The notes under the pieces are model-generated. The model had not been told where the DNA came from. It ran no database searches and saw only the letters and a list, made by a program, of their open reading frames with translations. From Entoloma clypeatum (lineage: Eukaryota; Basidiomycota; Agaricomycetes; Agaricales; Entolomataceae): a DNA stretch of 64,000 nucleotides. Made by a program: the position numbers and the translations under genes. Position 1 is the first letter of the stretch; each line of letters begins with the position of its first letter. This document shows, one piece after another, positions 30,666 through 41,700 of the stretch. The DNA lies in NCBI GenBank assembly GCA_963565915.1, contig OY751489.1, positions 2,728,001 through 2,792,000 of the forward strand, given 5' to 3'.

Positions 30666-31834
30666 ATGTCTCTGAAAAAGATACCTACTCGAAAACTCGG
30701 TAGAAACGGGCCTTCCGTCAGCGCCATTGGCCTCGGGGCGATGGGTAAGTCCAATTCCCTCAATCATCTTCGGTCTGTCCTTATATTGTGGCAGGAATGG
30801 GCACCTTCTATGGAAAGAGTGATGATGTTGAGTCCTACAAGGCTCTGACCTACGCGGCAGACCGTGGCATGACCTTCTGGGACACCGCCGAAATTTACGG
30901 CACCAGTACGCAGCCTCTCTCGGGATATATAAACCCGCTTACCTCAGGTGAATCTCTGATTGGGAAGTGGTTCTCCGAGACAGGCAGACGCTCCGAAATC
31001 TTCCTCGCCACTAAATGGGGCGCTAGCAACCGCAACGCAGCCTACGGCGACTTCAACCGCCCCAACAGCAAACCGTCGTACATCCGGTGGTGCTTCCGGA
31101 AGTCTCTAGAGACCCTCCAGACGGACTGCATCGACCTCGACTATCAGCACCGCGTCGATACAGAGGTCCCAATCGAAGTCGTTCTAGAGGCGCTGCGGCC
31201 TTTCATCGAGAGCGGGCAGCTCAGGTGGGTCGGGCTGTCGGAACCTAGCATTGAGACTTCGAGGCGCGCCAAGGCGGTCAAAGGTGTTGGGGAGAAAGTT
31301 ATTGCGGCCCAGATGGAGTTCAGCCCGTTTGAGCTATATGTCGAAAAGACAGGATTTGCAGATGTCATCGACGAGTATGGCATGGGGGTCGTGGCATATT
31401 CACCCTTGGCCCGAGGGCTAGTCACAGGCCGGTATGCGGCCTCGTTTTACCAATCGCACTTGTCTTGACATGAACCTTGTGCGTTGCAGTTTCAAGTCGC
31501 GCGCTGATTTTGAGGAAGGTGATTTTCGACTCACAGTACCTCGATTCTCTGTAGAGAATTTCCCTAAGAATCTAGAGGTCACCAAGAAGCTTCAGGCTAT
31601 CGCCGAGAAATACAACGCCACTCCGAGCCAGGTCACTCTGGCTTGGATCATAGCAGAACATCCACTGTAGGTCGTTCAAAATCACTCCCTCAGTGGGACA
31701 CTAAAACCCCTGCACTCTTAATAATAGTCATTCCAATCCCTGGAATCCGTACTGTTGAACGTGTGGAAGAAAACGCTCGTGCCGCAGAGCTCAATCTTTC
31801 TCCGGAGGATGTGAAAGCTATTGGGATGTCGTAA
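30666..31834 (+). CDS. Aldo/keto reductase
   Basis: NADPH-dependent carbonyl reductase of the AKR fold, closest in appearance to yakC/pyridoxal-reductase-like fungal proteins. ATG at 30666 (MSLKKIPTRKLGRNGPSV). Introns 30745-30794 (GTAAGT...GCAG), 30906-30947 (GTACGC...TCAG) and 31432-31489 (GTATGC...GCAG) join in frame. Catalytic residues are visible: Asp and Tyr in FWDTAEIYGTSESLIGKW, Lys in IFLATKWG and His in DYQHRVD. Cofactor-side motifs include QMEFSPFELY and VVAYSPLARGLVTGR, and the C-terminal part has IPGIRTVERVEENARAAELN. The last splice (after IIAEHPL, near 31670-31727) is not clean in any phase I tried. The gene ends TAA at 31832-31834, 174 bp before the convergent glucanase gene. 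Cytosolic, with no targeting signal seen. Confidence 0.85.
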
Positions 31835-32008
31835 AATCGGCAGACGTAGCCGGAGGAAGGTATGCAGATTCCATGCTCCCGAAAGGCGACTGCATCCCCC
31901 TATCCGAGTGGACGGGCGAGCCTGAATATAAATAAAGTCCTTGATCATTTTTGCCCCGTAACAGTAATGTACTTTTGAATACATATGCTCCACCTATTCT
32001 TTTACTCA

Positions 32009-33531
32009 TCACAAGTTGGTGCTCAGCGCAATCACAATTCCGCCGACAACCAAGGACACCATGAGACTCATCGGGGCCATGTTCGAACAGTCGTTGCCTT
32101 TCGTGGCCCCGCTCCCAGACCCCGATCCATTTCCACTGCTGTTGTTGGGTCCGGAAACGGTATTCGTCCCGTTGATTCCATAGACGCGTACCGATGCAAC
32201 CTCGAAATACGCTGTGGCGTAATTCGACCCATTGCCGAGCACGTAATCATTATAGCACACGCCACTACAGGTCTGGGCAAAGATGCCAGGTCCATCGGCC
32301 CAGTCTAGGCGGTGAGTGTGTTGTTGAACAATCAGACGTTTGGAACAGAAGAGAAGTATAGGGATTAGACACCTCCACAAAGTGTGATATCAAAGATGAG
32401 ATTTTGAGGCGCAAAGTACTTGTCCATGGAACAGTTGGTAGAAGGCCAGTTGCCGATGGGTGTGCCGAGCGTCGAGGTGTCCAGGGTGCTCGCATTGGAT
32501 GAGATCGAACTGGGAACGTTCGCCCGGGGAAAGAACCAGATCCTTTGTACGAGATCGGTACCTATGAGGTGGTGACCAGGCAAAGTCGACAAGGGTGCTT
32601 ACGAAATTCCACTCTCCGCGAACTCGGTGACATACACACCGCCGCCTACAGCTGCAAAGCCCGCGCCATAGGTTGCGGCACTGCCACCCGTGACCACGCA
32701 ACCTTGGTTCTTGTTGGCAAGATAAGAACAGTCAGATGAGGCGACGACTGTAGTGGGGTCTTGGACGGGGGACACAACAGTACAGCCTGGTAGGGTGTGA
32801 AGACCCATCTGATTCTTCTGGACAAGGTTGATGCCTTCGATGACGTCAATTTCTCTATTTGGAGAAAAGTTGTCTTTATGTGCAATGGGAGAGTGGGTCT
32901 GCTCACCCTCCCACTGGCCAAGCGGGGGCTTGGGACCACCTAAAGAGAGATTGTATGAGCTAAGAAAGACACAGGGATGTATGGTTAAGTATACATACCA
33001 TGCTGGCCACACAGAACACTGGTGAAACAGTTAGAGTTGCATCCTTGGAGAGGATGGAAGACGCACTCCATAAGGAATATGGTACATGTCTGCTATCCAA
33101 ACGGAGCCCACTCCATAGCTGTCAGCTGTCGTTATCCGGACCGAGTTGCGCTTGTTGTTCCAAACGACTGTCGAAGTATTATCGACCTTGATAATGGCAT
33201 TCTTCGTTGTAGGATCAACATAAGCTAGTTGCGAAGAGGTCGCAACGGACGTGGAGGCGAAGCTACGAGGTGATCAGGCATCAAGGCGACAGATCATCCT
33301 ACACTTGGGGATTTACATGGTATCACCGTTGGTGAGGTTATCGTCTGCAGGGTGAGTTGGGGTTTGACATCTTGCAGTAAAGGGTTAGGACTCACAATTG
33401 TTGTAAAAAGTCCACCCGTTGAAAAACGTGGGACCTGCAAATGCTTTGACCAAGCCATAGTTGGTCGCGGCACCAGCTGGTCGAATGAGAGGAAGTAGAG
33501 GAAGCAGAGAAAGCAGGAGAGTCGCATGCAT
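32009..33531 (-). CDS. GH16 endo-1,3(4)-beta-glucanase-like, probably surface-anchored
   Basis: Secreted glycoside hydrolase family 16 enzyme acting on beta-1,3(4)-glucans, either in cell-wall remodelling or nutrition. ATG at 33531 gives a signal peptide (MHATLLLSLLPLLPLI, cleavage likely after AGA). Then FFNGWTFYNN joins DNLTNGDTM across an intron. The catalytic motif GGEIDVIEG (nucleophile and acid/base Glu around Asp) is restored by a clean 52-nt intron at 32855-32906. Downstream are QKNQMGLHT, GAGFAAVGGGVYVTEF, IWFFPR-type sequence and CSMDKYFAPQNLIFDI. The C-terminus is Ser/Gly/Asn-rich and then hydrophobic (MVSLVVGGIVIAL), as expected for GPI anchoring. Several short introns interrupt the gene and not every exon was placed. 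It faces the monooxygenase gene across 143 bp. Confidence 0.85.
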
Positions 33532-33674
33532 GGGAGTAGCGGACAAACTTACCATTCGATGCCGGGACAGGTGTCGATGATACCCGCGATTCACGAGCTG
33601 CGCAGCGTCTAAGTGTTGATAAACAAGGCACAGTTGAGACGAGCCGCCACCGCTCCTCAAGCTTGCGAACCACG
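33532..33674. promoter_or_regulatory. Short divergent intergenic region
   Basis: Only 143 bp separate the start codons of the minus-strand GH16 gene and the plus-strand monooxygenase gene, so the two share their promoter region and may be co-regulated. No TATA box is obvious in it. Confidence 0.55.
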
Positions 33675-35087
33675 ATGTCAAGGCAGGACACCACTTTACT
33701 TATCGTCGGCGCTGGTCCCACCGGCCTCGCTGTTGCTCTATCGCTCGTCAAAAACGGCTTTCGTGACTTCATCATCGTTGATGAGGCTGCAATCAGGCCG
33801 CAAGCTTCCCGTGCGATGACCATCCACGCCGCCACTCTCGAGGTAAGCCATTGGAAAGAACGCCTGCCTTCAGTAACCATAATACCCGTTCTCAGGCCCT
33901 CGGTTCCATCGACTGTGCAGAGACTCTGGTCAACCTCGGGATCAAGGGCAAAGGAATTCGACTCTCCGATCGTACCGCCACATTCATGGGCACAGACTTC
34001 TCATCTCTCGCTCCTTATACCAAGTACCCCTATGTTCTGTTGATACCCCAAACCACGACTGAGCAGGTTCTCGAGGCCCGCCTGAACGACCTGGGAATCA
34101 AAGTGTTACGTTCCGAGAAAGTTGTAGGCCTCAAGAGCGCTGAAAGTGGTGACCTCGAGGTGACATTCGAGTCGGGGAATGTCGTTAGCGCTCGGTATGT
34201 CGTGGGTGCGGATGGTGCGAGATCTGTGGTGAGTGTAACCTTTGACTCATTTCCATAACGTCGCCTTGATACCCTCTCGCGCTGAGATCCGGCAAACCGC
34301 TGGCGTTGGATTTGCAGACCCCGATGGCTCGCTACCCGACGAACGCTTGGCCCAGATGATCCTGGCGGATGTTACCTTTTCTTCTGATAGTCCCCATCTA
34401 CCAACAGATGAAGTTTCTGGCTTTGCAGAGGGCAACAAAAACTTCCTCATCATTCCCCTCCCGAAGGATCTTGAATCCTCGGAAGCTATATACAGAATAG
34501 GATTTAATGTTCCATTATCTGCAGGGCCACCACCCTCGAATCCTCCCACGTCTTACCTCCAACAGTACCTAGATGAACAAGGCCCTTTTCATCTGTCTTC
34601 CAACCCGTCCGTTAACCCGCAGCCCATCCATATAGCCAAGACCATCTGGGCAACACGCTTTCGAACTCACGCTGCTATCGCCGATAAATTTCTGTTTCGA
34701 ATGGGCAACGATGACAACAAGCACAACCGTGGTATTGTCCTTCTGGTCGGAGATGCAGCCCATATCCACGCCCCTGCTGGAGGGCTGGGGATGAACCTTG
34801 GTATTCGCGACGCCATCTTCCTTGGTCCTGTCCTTGCTGCCCACATTGCTTCGACCGCCGATTCTCTTCCCGGGACCGATAAACGTCTGGAGGAATTCGT
34901 GTCGGATCGTCGAGAACGAGCACTTTCCACGATAAAATTGACGAAGAGAATCATGGGCGTTGCGAGCACTGTTGGATCCACTCCTCAGCTCTACAATCTG
35001 AGCTACTGGATTATTCGATTGCTGGCCAGGGTTCCCTTGATACAGAGAAGAGTTGTGTGGAATCTGAGTGGCTTGGGCAATCGATGA
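33675..35087 (+). CDS. FAD-dependent monooxygenase (phenol hydroxylase-like)
   Basis: Class A flavoprotein hydroxylase (PF01494 type) that would use NAD(P)H and oxygen to hydroxylate an aromatic or polyketide-like substrate. ATG at 33675 (MSRQDTTLLIVGAGPTGLAV) starts with the GxGxxG dinucleotide-binding fold. Introns 33843-33895 and 34229-34286 both have GT...AG ends and restore the frame. The second flavin motif is YVVGADGARSV (DG motif), the third is VLLVGDAAHIHAPAGGLGMN (GD motif) followed by IRDA. The C-terminal part carries LSTIKLTKRIMGVAST. Length is about 430 residues, which suits small members lacking the C-terminal thioredoxin-like domain. No membrane segment is obvious. No biosynthetic backbone gene is nearby, so a secondary-metabolism role cannot be claimed. 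Confidence 0.88.
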
Positions 35088-35552
35088 CTTGCTTTTTTCT
35101 GTCTGATGTTAAATTTAATGACACCTGACGACCCATTACGCCTTGTCCAACATGACTTGTGCTCATATTCATCATCTATGGTAGGTGAATGTAGTGTCTG
35201 GGCAATACGCGCAACTCAATGAAATTTCTCAAGGCTTTTAACCAACTACGATAGCTTCTTTTCTGAAATGATACTGTGAAGCAAGTTATGACGCTGAACG
35301 ATTCATACCATGCAAGAATAATTCGAGAACTTCAGTATAATGAACCCTCCTTGTCATGAAACACGCGCGCACACTCTGACTCGCTTGCCGAAGCATTCTT
35401 TCCTTTCTTTAGAATGTTATTCACCAGCCATTTGAGCACTATTAACTGTTCAGAAATGCATCTATTTAGAAGAAGACCTGTATCAAAGTCTAATCGCAAC
35501 ACGCCATTCAGCTTCTCAAGTCGCAGCTGTCGTCTTCGCACTGGACGCGCGT
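35088..35552. other. Intergenic
   Basis: 3' flank of the monooxygenase gene. No further gene or repeat was recognised. Confidence 0.5.
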
Positions 35553-36057
35553 ATGTGCTGTACTTGCTCCCCAGAGATGATGGGCCCTTCGACGCGAAGG
35601 GCCGGCGCGAAGCTGGTCGTTCAAAGGCGAATGAAGAAGACCTGTGGTCTGCGTGGTAAACTCGAGAACATGGCAGATATGCCACTGTATATCCTGCTTG
35701 AGGTCAGCACGAATCGTGTGTTTTTCATTCTCTTGTTGTCTATTTCCTATGACGAGAAAAACGCATCTCAAACAAAAAAACTCGTCTCCGTTACAGCACC
35801 TGCAACCCATGGACGTCCTCAACCTCTCCTGGACTTCCAAACCACTCCGAGCCATCTTCATGCACGGGGTATGGAAGAACCCGCGGAAGAACGTACAGTT
35901 TGAGTGTCCTGGCGACTTGCAGTATGTGGGACTCAGCAATCCCTGCCACACGCGTACGGCCCGTATTTGCCATTGTTTGCTGATCTCAGAATCTTGGGCA
36001 TCGTCAAAACGAGCGTCCGGTGTGAATAGAATGTCGTACACTCACTTTTGTGTTTAG
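35553..36057 (+). pseudogene. F-box protein gene remnant
   Basis: The segment GLRGKLENMADMPLYILLE, followed after a 94-nt intron (35703-35796, GTCAGC...ACAG) by HLQPMDVLNLSWTSKPLRAI, matches the basidiomycete F-box pattern (DMPLDVLFEIFxHLxPxDLLxLSRTxKxFRxIL) with part of the helix missing. Downstream the words CPGDLQYVGLSNPCHTR resemble the region after the F-box in this family, which normally is longer and Cys-rich. F-box proteins recruit substrates to SCF ubiquitin ligases. The gene is far too short (the family is usually 400-600 residues), so I take it as a decayed copy. Confidence 0.55.
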
Positions 36058-36480
36058 TTTCAGTGAGAAGACCTGCTTATAATAGGATTATCTCAAGCTT
36101 GAACCTGTTAGATTTTACAAATGACATCCTCGAGTTACACCTCTATTCCTATCGAAAATTTACTCTCATCATTGAAGAGAAGGAAATGTGCTTGGTTCAA
36201 ATGTTTTAGTTTATCCAAAAGATGTAATCCCGCAGCTTCTTGGACTAATACATGCACTGCGGAAGTTGGAAAAGAATATGTCGCAAGCCAAGCACGAAAG
36301 AGTGTGTGACATAGTGTGACATAGCGCGCCGCAGACAGGATCTACGCGTCGAGAGCAGGCCTCCACCTCCTGGTTCCTACGTAGCTGGCTACGAAGGGAT
36401 TCTACCCACTCAGTATGCATACATTAACATTTTCTGTATATTTTAACAACATTTTAGGTTATCCAGAGCTGCAGGCAGCA
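36058..36480. other. Intergenic
   Basis: No recognisable feature. Short open frames at 36121-36309 and on the reverse strand lack any domain signature. Confidence 0.45.
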
Positions 36481-37080
36481 ATGGGACGTTATGCTCCATC
36501 TAATCACTTCGGAACGCGTCGAAAGTCTTACAAAGGGAAGAAGGCACAGCGGGAGGCACTGGCAAAGGGCAGGAACGGTCGTTGCGAGAGCTCGCTGGTA
36601 TCAGAAAAGGAGAATCTACCCCCTACACCAGCCACTCCTCGACAAACGCGACGCACTCAAAAATCAATTCAAAACCCTATCTCTCCCGTCAAAACACCAT
36701 CTCGCTGCCGTATTGTGATCTCTGCACTACGAAATGCAGTCGATCGGCTTGAAACAAAGCATGAAAGCGCAAAACGGGCTTCCCGGAGGCACAAAGCAAA
36801 GGCCAAAACCCTAGAAGCAGAAAATGGGGAGTTGAAGCAAAAGCATGACGAAATGGAGAAGAATCACCGCCGGGAGCTTTGGCACCTGAAAAAGGACCAA
36901 TCTCACCTGGCACATTCATTGAAGGTCCATCAAGAACACGTCATAGGGCTTCTGGACGAGAAGAAACGAACCGCGAAGGTGGTCCGCGCACTCAAGCAAC
37001 AAACACGACGCTTGAAGATCTCCGCTAGCTGGCACTCAAGCTCGACCCGTCAAAAACCCCAAATGGTCTACACACATTAG
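36481..37080 (+). CDS. Basic coiled-coil hypothetical protein
   Basis: Start chosen at ATG 36481 (MGRYAPSNHFGTRRKSYKG). An upstream in-frame ATG at 36415 adds a leader that looks non-coding. The product of about 200 residues has a very basic N-terminus, a Ser/Pro/Thr-rich linker with KENLPPTPATPRQ, and then a long charged helix (RLETKHESAKRASRRHKAKA, ENGELKQKHDEMEKNHRREL) predicted to form a coiled coil. I recall proteins of this layout as the N-terminal part of longer, transposon-associated Agaricomycete families. If so this one is truncated. No intron is needed. Confidence 0.45.
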   Translation: MGRYAPSNHFGTRRKSYKGKKAQREALAKGRNGRCESSLVSEKENLPPTPATPRQTRRTQKSIQNPISPVKTPSRCRIVISALRNAVDRLETKHESAKRASRRHKAKAKTLEAENGELKQKHDEMEKNHRRELWHLKKDQSHLAHSLKVHQEHVIGLLDEKKRTAKVVRALKQQTRRLKISASWHSSSTRQKPQMVYTH

Positions 37081-37378
37081 TGGTCTGAAATTGAGTGTAT
37101 TGAATAGATTTCAGCCAATTCACGTCGCAGACATCCCGTTGGACGCGTCCGGACACGAATTCGGTGGCGATGCGCTTATTAAGCAGCACGATTTCTTCAG
37201 AGGGATTCCCGAGTCCCACAGTATGCGAACTGTTGGGTGATGTACAAGCCGAATATAGGCAGTATGACATATATTTGAGACATATGATGTAATATGTATA
37301 TATACTTACTCCGATTAGCGGAGTAATAATCTTTCCTGCCTCCCCATCTCTCGGCGATAATCTGCGCGACTGCTAAAA
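37081..37378. other. Possible remnant of a copia 5' LTR
   Basis: There is no gene here. The stretch ends exactly where an orphan primer-binding site begins (37379). It contains an 8-bp perfect palindrome with a 5-bp spacer (TTACTCCG/CGGAGTAA at 37306-37326). The LTR start could not be set, and no partner LTR is in the window. Confidence 0.3.
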
Positions 37379-37390
37379 GGTTATGGGCCC
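37379..37390 (+). other. Orphan copia-type primer-binding site
   Basis: GGTTATGGGCCC is identical to the first 12 bases after the LTRs of the three other copia elements here. The copia gag fragment that starts about 1 kb downstream (38455) fits the same dead element. Confidence 0.4.
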
Positions 37391-37889
37391 TGCCCATTAC
37401 TAAATATACACTACATCTACCTGATGGATCACACTCTTACACATGTTGACACAAAAAGCTTACATTCTGTATCCCAGTTAGATGAAAAACTTGCCGAGAA
37501 TAACTGCATCAGGAAAAAATAACTTGTCTACAGAGCAGCCGTAGTGCTACGTAGATCATGTTGCTTCATAGACAAGTCCCTGTTATTAAGTTCGCATAGC
37601 CACCTGCCAAGCTATCATAGCTCCCCGTAGCTCCCCATAGCTCTTTATCTATGAGAGCTATGGGTGCTATTAAGACATTGGAACACTTAATTGTGTCACA
37701 TCTAATCCAGTAGTGAACAAAAAAAAACATATATATTGCATATTTCCTAGCTATACAAAGCAACTAGTAGTCTAATGAATTTGCAAGTACTTATATTACC
37801 ATGATAGATACTCATTCTTGGGCGCAGGCAGCGTTGCGCAAGGGTGTAAACTGGCCACGGTCCGGTTCGGTTCGTGTTCGGGGCAACGG

Positions 37890-38070
37890 CAAACGAGGGA
37901 TGGCCGTTGGGCACATTGGGAGTGAGGGATGGCAGTTGGGTGTCAGGAATAGCCGTTGGGCATGAGGGACGGCTGTTGGGCGTGAGGGATGGCCATTGGG
38001 CACATTGGGAGCGAGAGACGGTAGTTGGGCATGAGGGACGGCTGTTGGGCGCAAGGGACGCCATTGTGGA
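37890..38070. repeat. Minisatellite with 20-bp units
   Basis: Tandem, imperfect copies of TTGGGCATGAGGGACGGCTG and close variants, some units extended by an ACATTGGGAG block. About eight units are visible. Confidence 0.75.
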
Positions 38071-38755
38071 GCCGTAGCTGTCGAGGGCAGCGAGGAGGGT
38101 TTGTAGGTGGTGGACTGTGGTGGGCAGAGGGCAAAATCAGTGTCGTTACCTAAGAAAATTTTCGCTTCGGTGAGATCCAGCTGAGTTTGAAATGACTTCA
38201 AACAAAAAGATTGTTGGATCAGTTGTGAAGAGCGAAGATTATGGCAAAGCACCTTGGGAATCCAGTGAGCATTTTACATCATTAGCAGATTCAACATATT
38301 TTGCATTCAGAGGAAGTATAAAAAAACTCCTCCAAAAAATACTGATCTATTAGTAGGTATGGAGTTCTGAGCATGTGCTATCTGATGCTATGCATGGATA
38401 TTGTGATCTACTGAGTGATGGTAACAGCTACGGTGGCTACAGACCCTGGCAGCAGTGCATATTGCTCTAGACTTTTTCCTGATGTGGGCTACATGGAAAG
38501 AGGAAATCACTGGAGTATTTGACTTTGGTGAACTTCTATCCATCGTTGATGGGACCCTTGTGGAGCCTGATAAAGTAACCAGACCCAATGATTGGGGAAT
38601 ATGGCAATACAATGACAAATTTATCCGGTGCTTAATCCGGAAGAATATTTCACACATGAATAGTTCCCATGGAATGTGGAGGGCTCTCGAAGCCACACAT
38701 GAGGAGAAGGGGCATCAAACAGCGCTTGCGATCCAGTGCGCTTTATTCCAAACAC

Positions 38756-38763
38756 GTGCTGTG
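38756..38763. repeat. hAT target-site duplication, left
   Basis: GTGCTGTG, repeated at 42733-42740. Eight base pairs is the hallmark of hAT elements. Confidence 0.92.
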
Positions 38764-41700
38764 TAGTGTTTGAAGGTTCAGTCTACATAGACCTGAACTG
38801 GACTGAACTGAACTGATAAATAGACCATGTTGGACTGAACTGGTGGTCTAGGTCTTTGCCATTTGAAAGTCTCGTGGTCCATGGTCCAGTCATTTTATCA
38901 AACTCAAATAGACCAACAAAAAACCGGTCTAAACCAGTCTAAACTGGTCTTTTGTGATCAAAATAATAAAATGAAATTTGGCACGCAAGCAACTTTTGCC
39001 TAAATACATGCATCCATACCACGTTGCACCAATGTACAAAACCGCTTGTCGGCACCCCAAAAAAACCATCCCCCAATCATCATGTCTACCAAGAGTGTAC
39101 CACAGAAACAAAAAAGGCCCCTCCATCGAAGAATAAACCCACACCATCTGCGAAGCCCAAGAAGGCCCCTGCCTCAAAGATGAGATCAAAAACATCCACT
39201 AAACGCCGGTCCATGTGCAATATCCTCTCCTCATCTGAGCCAGACGATGATGGTGATACTGACTCCTGCGAGCCACCCAAGGCCCAACCCGGGAAGCGCC
39301 GCCGTGTTGCAAAAGCGCATGAGGTGTTCCAGGGATTGGAAGACCAGATTGAAGAGGTTGATCTTGAGGATGATCCGGAAGTTGAGGAGATATCTGACAA
39401 CGATGAGGTCAGTCAATATAGCATTTTGGGACTAAATTTCTTACCAATGACTTGCAAAGGATGATCTTGAGACACGCCACCGCGTGAATATTGATGATGA
39501 GAAGGACACCCACGAGGAGCAAACACGGGACATCCTCCTCATTTTTACGGAGAAGGTCCAGGTCCAGTTTAATAAAGTTGGGAAGAAGAATCTGTTGAGA
39601 GGCCGCTGGTGTACAGTCTGCAAGTAAGTGAGATGTTGGAATAATACTCAGTTATTAGCTGACTTACCTGGATAGGAATGATCCTCACTTCGTGAAAGCA
39701 AAGGGCCTGCGCAAATGTTTCCTTGTTGGAGGCAATTCCTCATGTCATATGCACATCCGCCAGCACTTCGACATTTATCAGAAACTTTGCAAAGAAGCCA
39801 AAATCGAGCCCCATCACTGGGCAATCCCTCAAAACATGTGGAACAAGATGGTGGCAGAGAAGGCCGGTACATCGCAAACGACGCTCGATAAGCTGCTCGT
39901 CAAGTTAGAGGTTGCGAAAGAGTTTATGAAAGAGAACTTACTACAAGCAGTGACGAAATTTGTAGCCATCAATGACCAGGTTAGGTGCCCCACTCCCTGT
40001 CTGCTCACGAATCTGACTTCTCTGGACAGTCTCTTGCCATTGCTGATAATGCCGCCTTTCGAAATTGCCTCGTTGCTATGCACCTAAGGACCTTGAAGTC
40101 GGACTTGCCCAGCGCATGGGACATGAGTGTCTGTCTGCACAATGAGACAGCCAAATGGCTGAAGAAGCTAAAGGCAGACATTGAGGTGAGCAACGCAAGT
40201 CTTAGGACAAGTGAAAACATTACTTACTGTTAGAAAGGCCGCCCCAGGAAAGGTGTCCATCACAGCGGACACCTGGACCGCCAACAACACAAAAGCGGCC
40301 TTCTTGGGGGTGACTGCACACTGGATCAACATTAAGATACAGGCTGAGATGGGAAAAGAGGTGTGGGAGCTGCGTTCTGAGGTTATCATGTGTCGTGCGC
40401 TGTCAGGCAACCACAGTGGCGAGAACCTTGGCCGTTATGTGATTGGGCTGTGCGACCATGTGGGAATCACAGGGGGGAAAAAGTCAAAGGTATGTCCAAA
40501 TCATATCTTAGCTTCATGTTGTAACACTTGACAACACATCCTCCAATGACACACTGTGCAAGACCATCCAAACCGTCCTTCGCCATCGTAAAGCACCTGA
40601 TTGGGATCGAGAGGCACTCCAACACCCGTAAGTTATCAGATGTTGGTTTTCGAGACAGAAATTGATCACAAACCATTTCAGGTGCCTTGGTCATGTGGTT
40701 AATCTCAGGAATGTGGACTTGATGAAACATGTTATGAAGATTTTGGCCGTTGAGACCGCATCTGCGATTTGGGAGTGGGACCCTTCTGTGCCGGGCAACC
40801 GTCGAATGAACGGAGGTCTTGACACTATCGCAGTGCTTCGGACACTTGTAGTCAAGGTGAGTTATGAATTCTGGCTTGCATCAAATGATAATACTTACTG
40901 GCCGTGATAGATTTGTGCTTCCTCGCCGCGGGTCGAATATTTCGAAAAGCTTCAAGTTGACTGTGGCATTGCCCCCCCCCCCTCGTAATTCCCCTCCACA
41001 GCAACATCCATTGGGGTTCCACTTCCAACATGATGGATACGGCAATCAATCTGAAAAAGGTATGTCGATTAGAATCACATGTTTCAATCTCACACGCCCC
41101 CAGCCAGTCACCCTTTTTGTTGTCTCTGCTGATGAACATTTCGGGCCCATAACAACTTTGCGCAGCAACGGGTTCAAAACCAAGGAGATTCCGTGGATTT
41201 CATTCAAGTTTGGTGAGGAAGATTGGAAAGCTTTGGGTTGTATGTGTGCAATTTTACGAGTGTGTATCCCTTCCCTCTGTTACAAAAAACCACTAACCTA
41301 ATACCCTGTGCCTCTTTCAGGACTCCCGCAAAATCCAGGTTGGCTTCTGTGCCAAGAAGCGGCCCACCCTTTCCGGCGCTATTCCTCTGATGGAGGAACT
41401 GCAGTCTGCATGGGAGGACAAGGGGGAAGACCCTGTTTTTGCTGACTTTCACGATGCGCTTCAGGACGGCCTTGCAAAGATCCGAAAGTATTATTGTAAG
41501 TTCGACAAGAAGCCAAACTTCATTCTCTCTCTTAGTAAGTGATACATAATTGTCCATGATATTGTGAAACTAATAGGTTCCCCCAGTTCTTCATCCGTAT
41601 TACGGCCTTAACTACATCAAGATGGCATGGGGGGGTGAGAAGGAGCGAGTAGCCGAGCAACGCGCCGGCAACAAGGATGCTAAGAACTGGCAGGATGAGG

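Noticed and set aside
35508..36041. Minus-strand 177-codon frame
   Set aside because: The plus strand carries F-box motifs with a consistent intron; the minus frame matches nothing.
37890..38070. CRISPR-like array
   Set aside because: Units are contiguous and imperfect without spacers, and the genome is fungal; it is a minisatellite.
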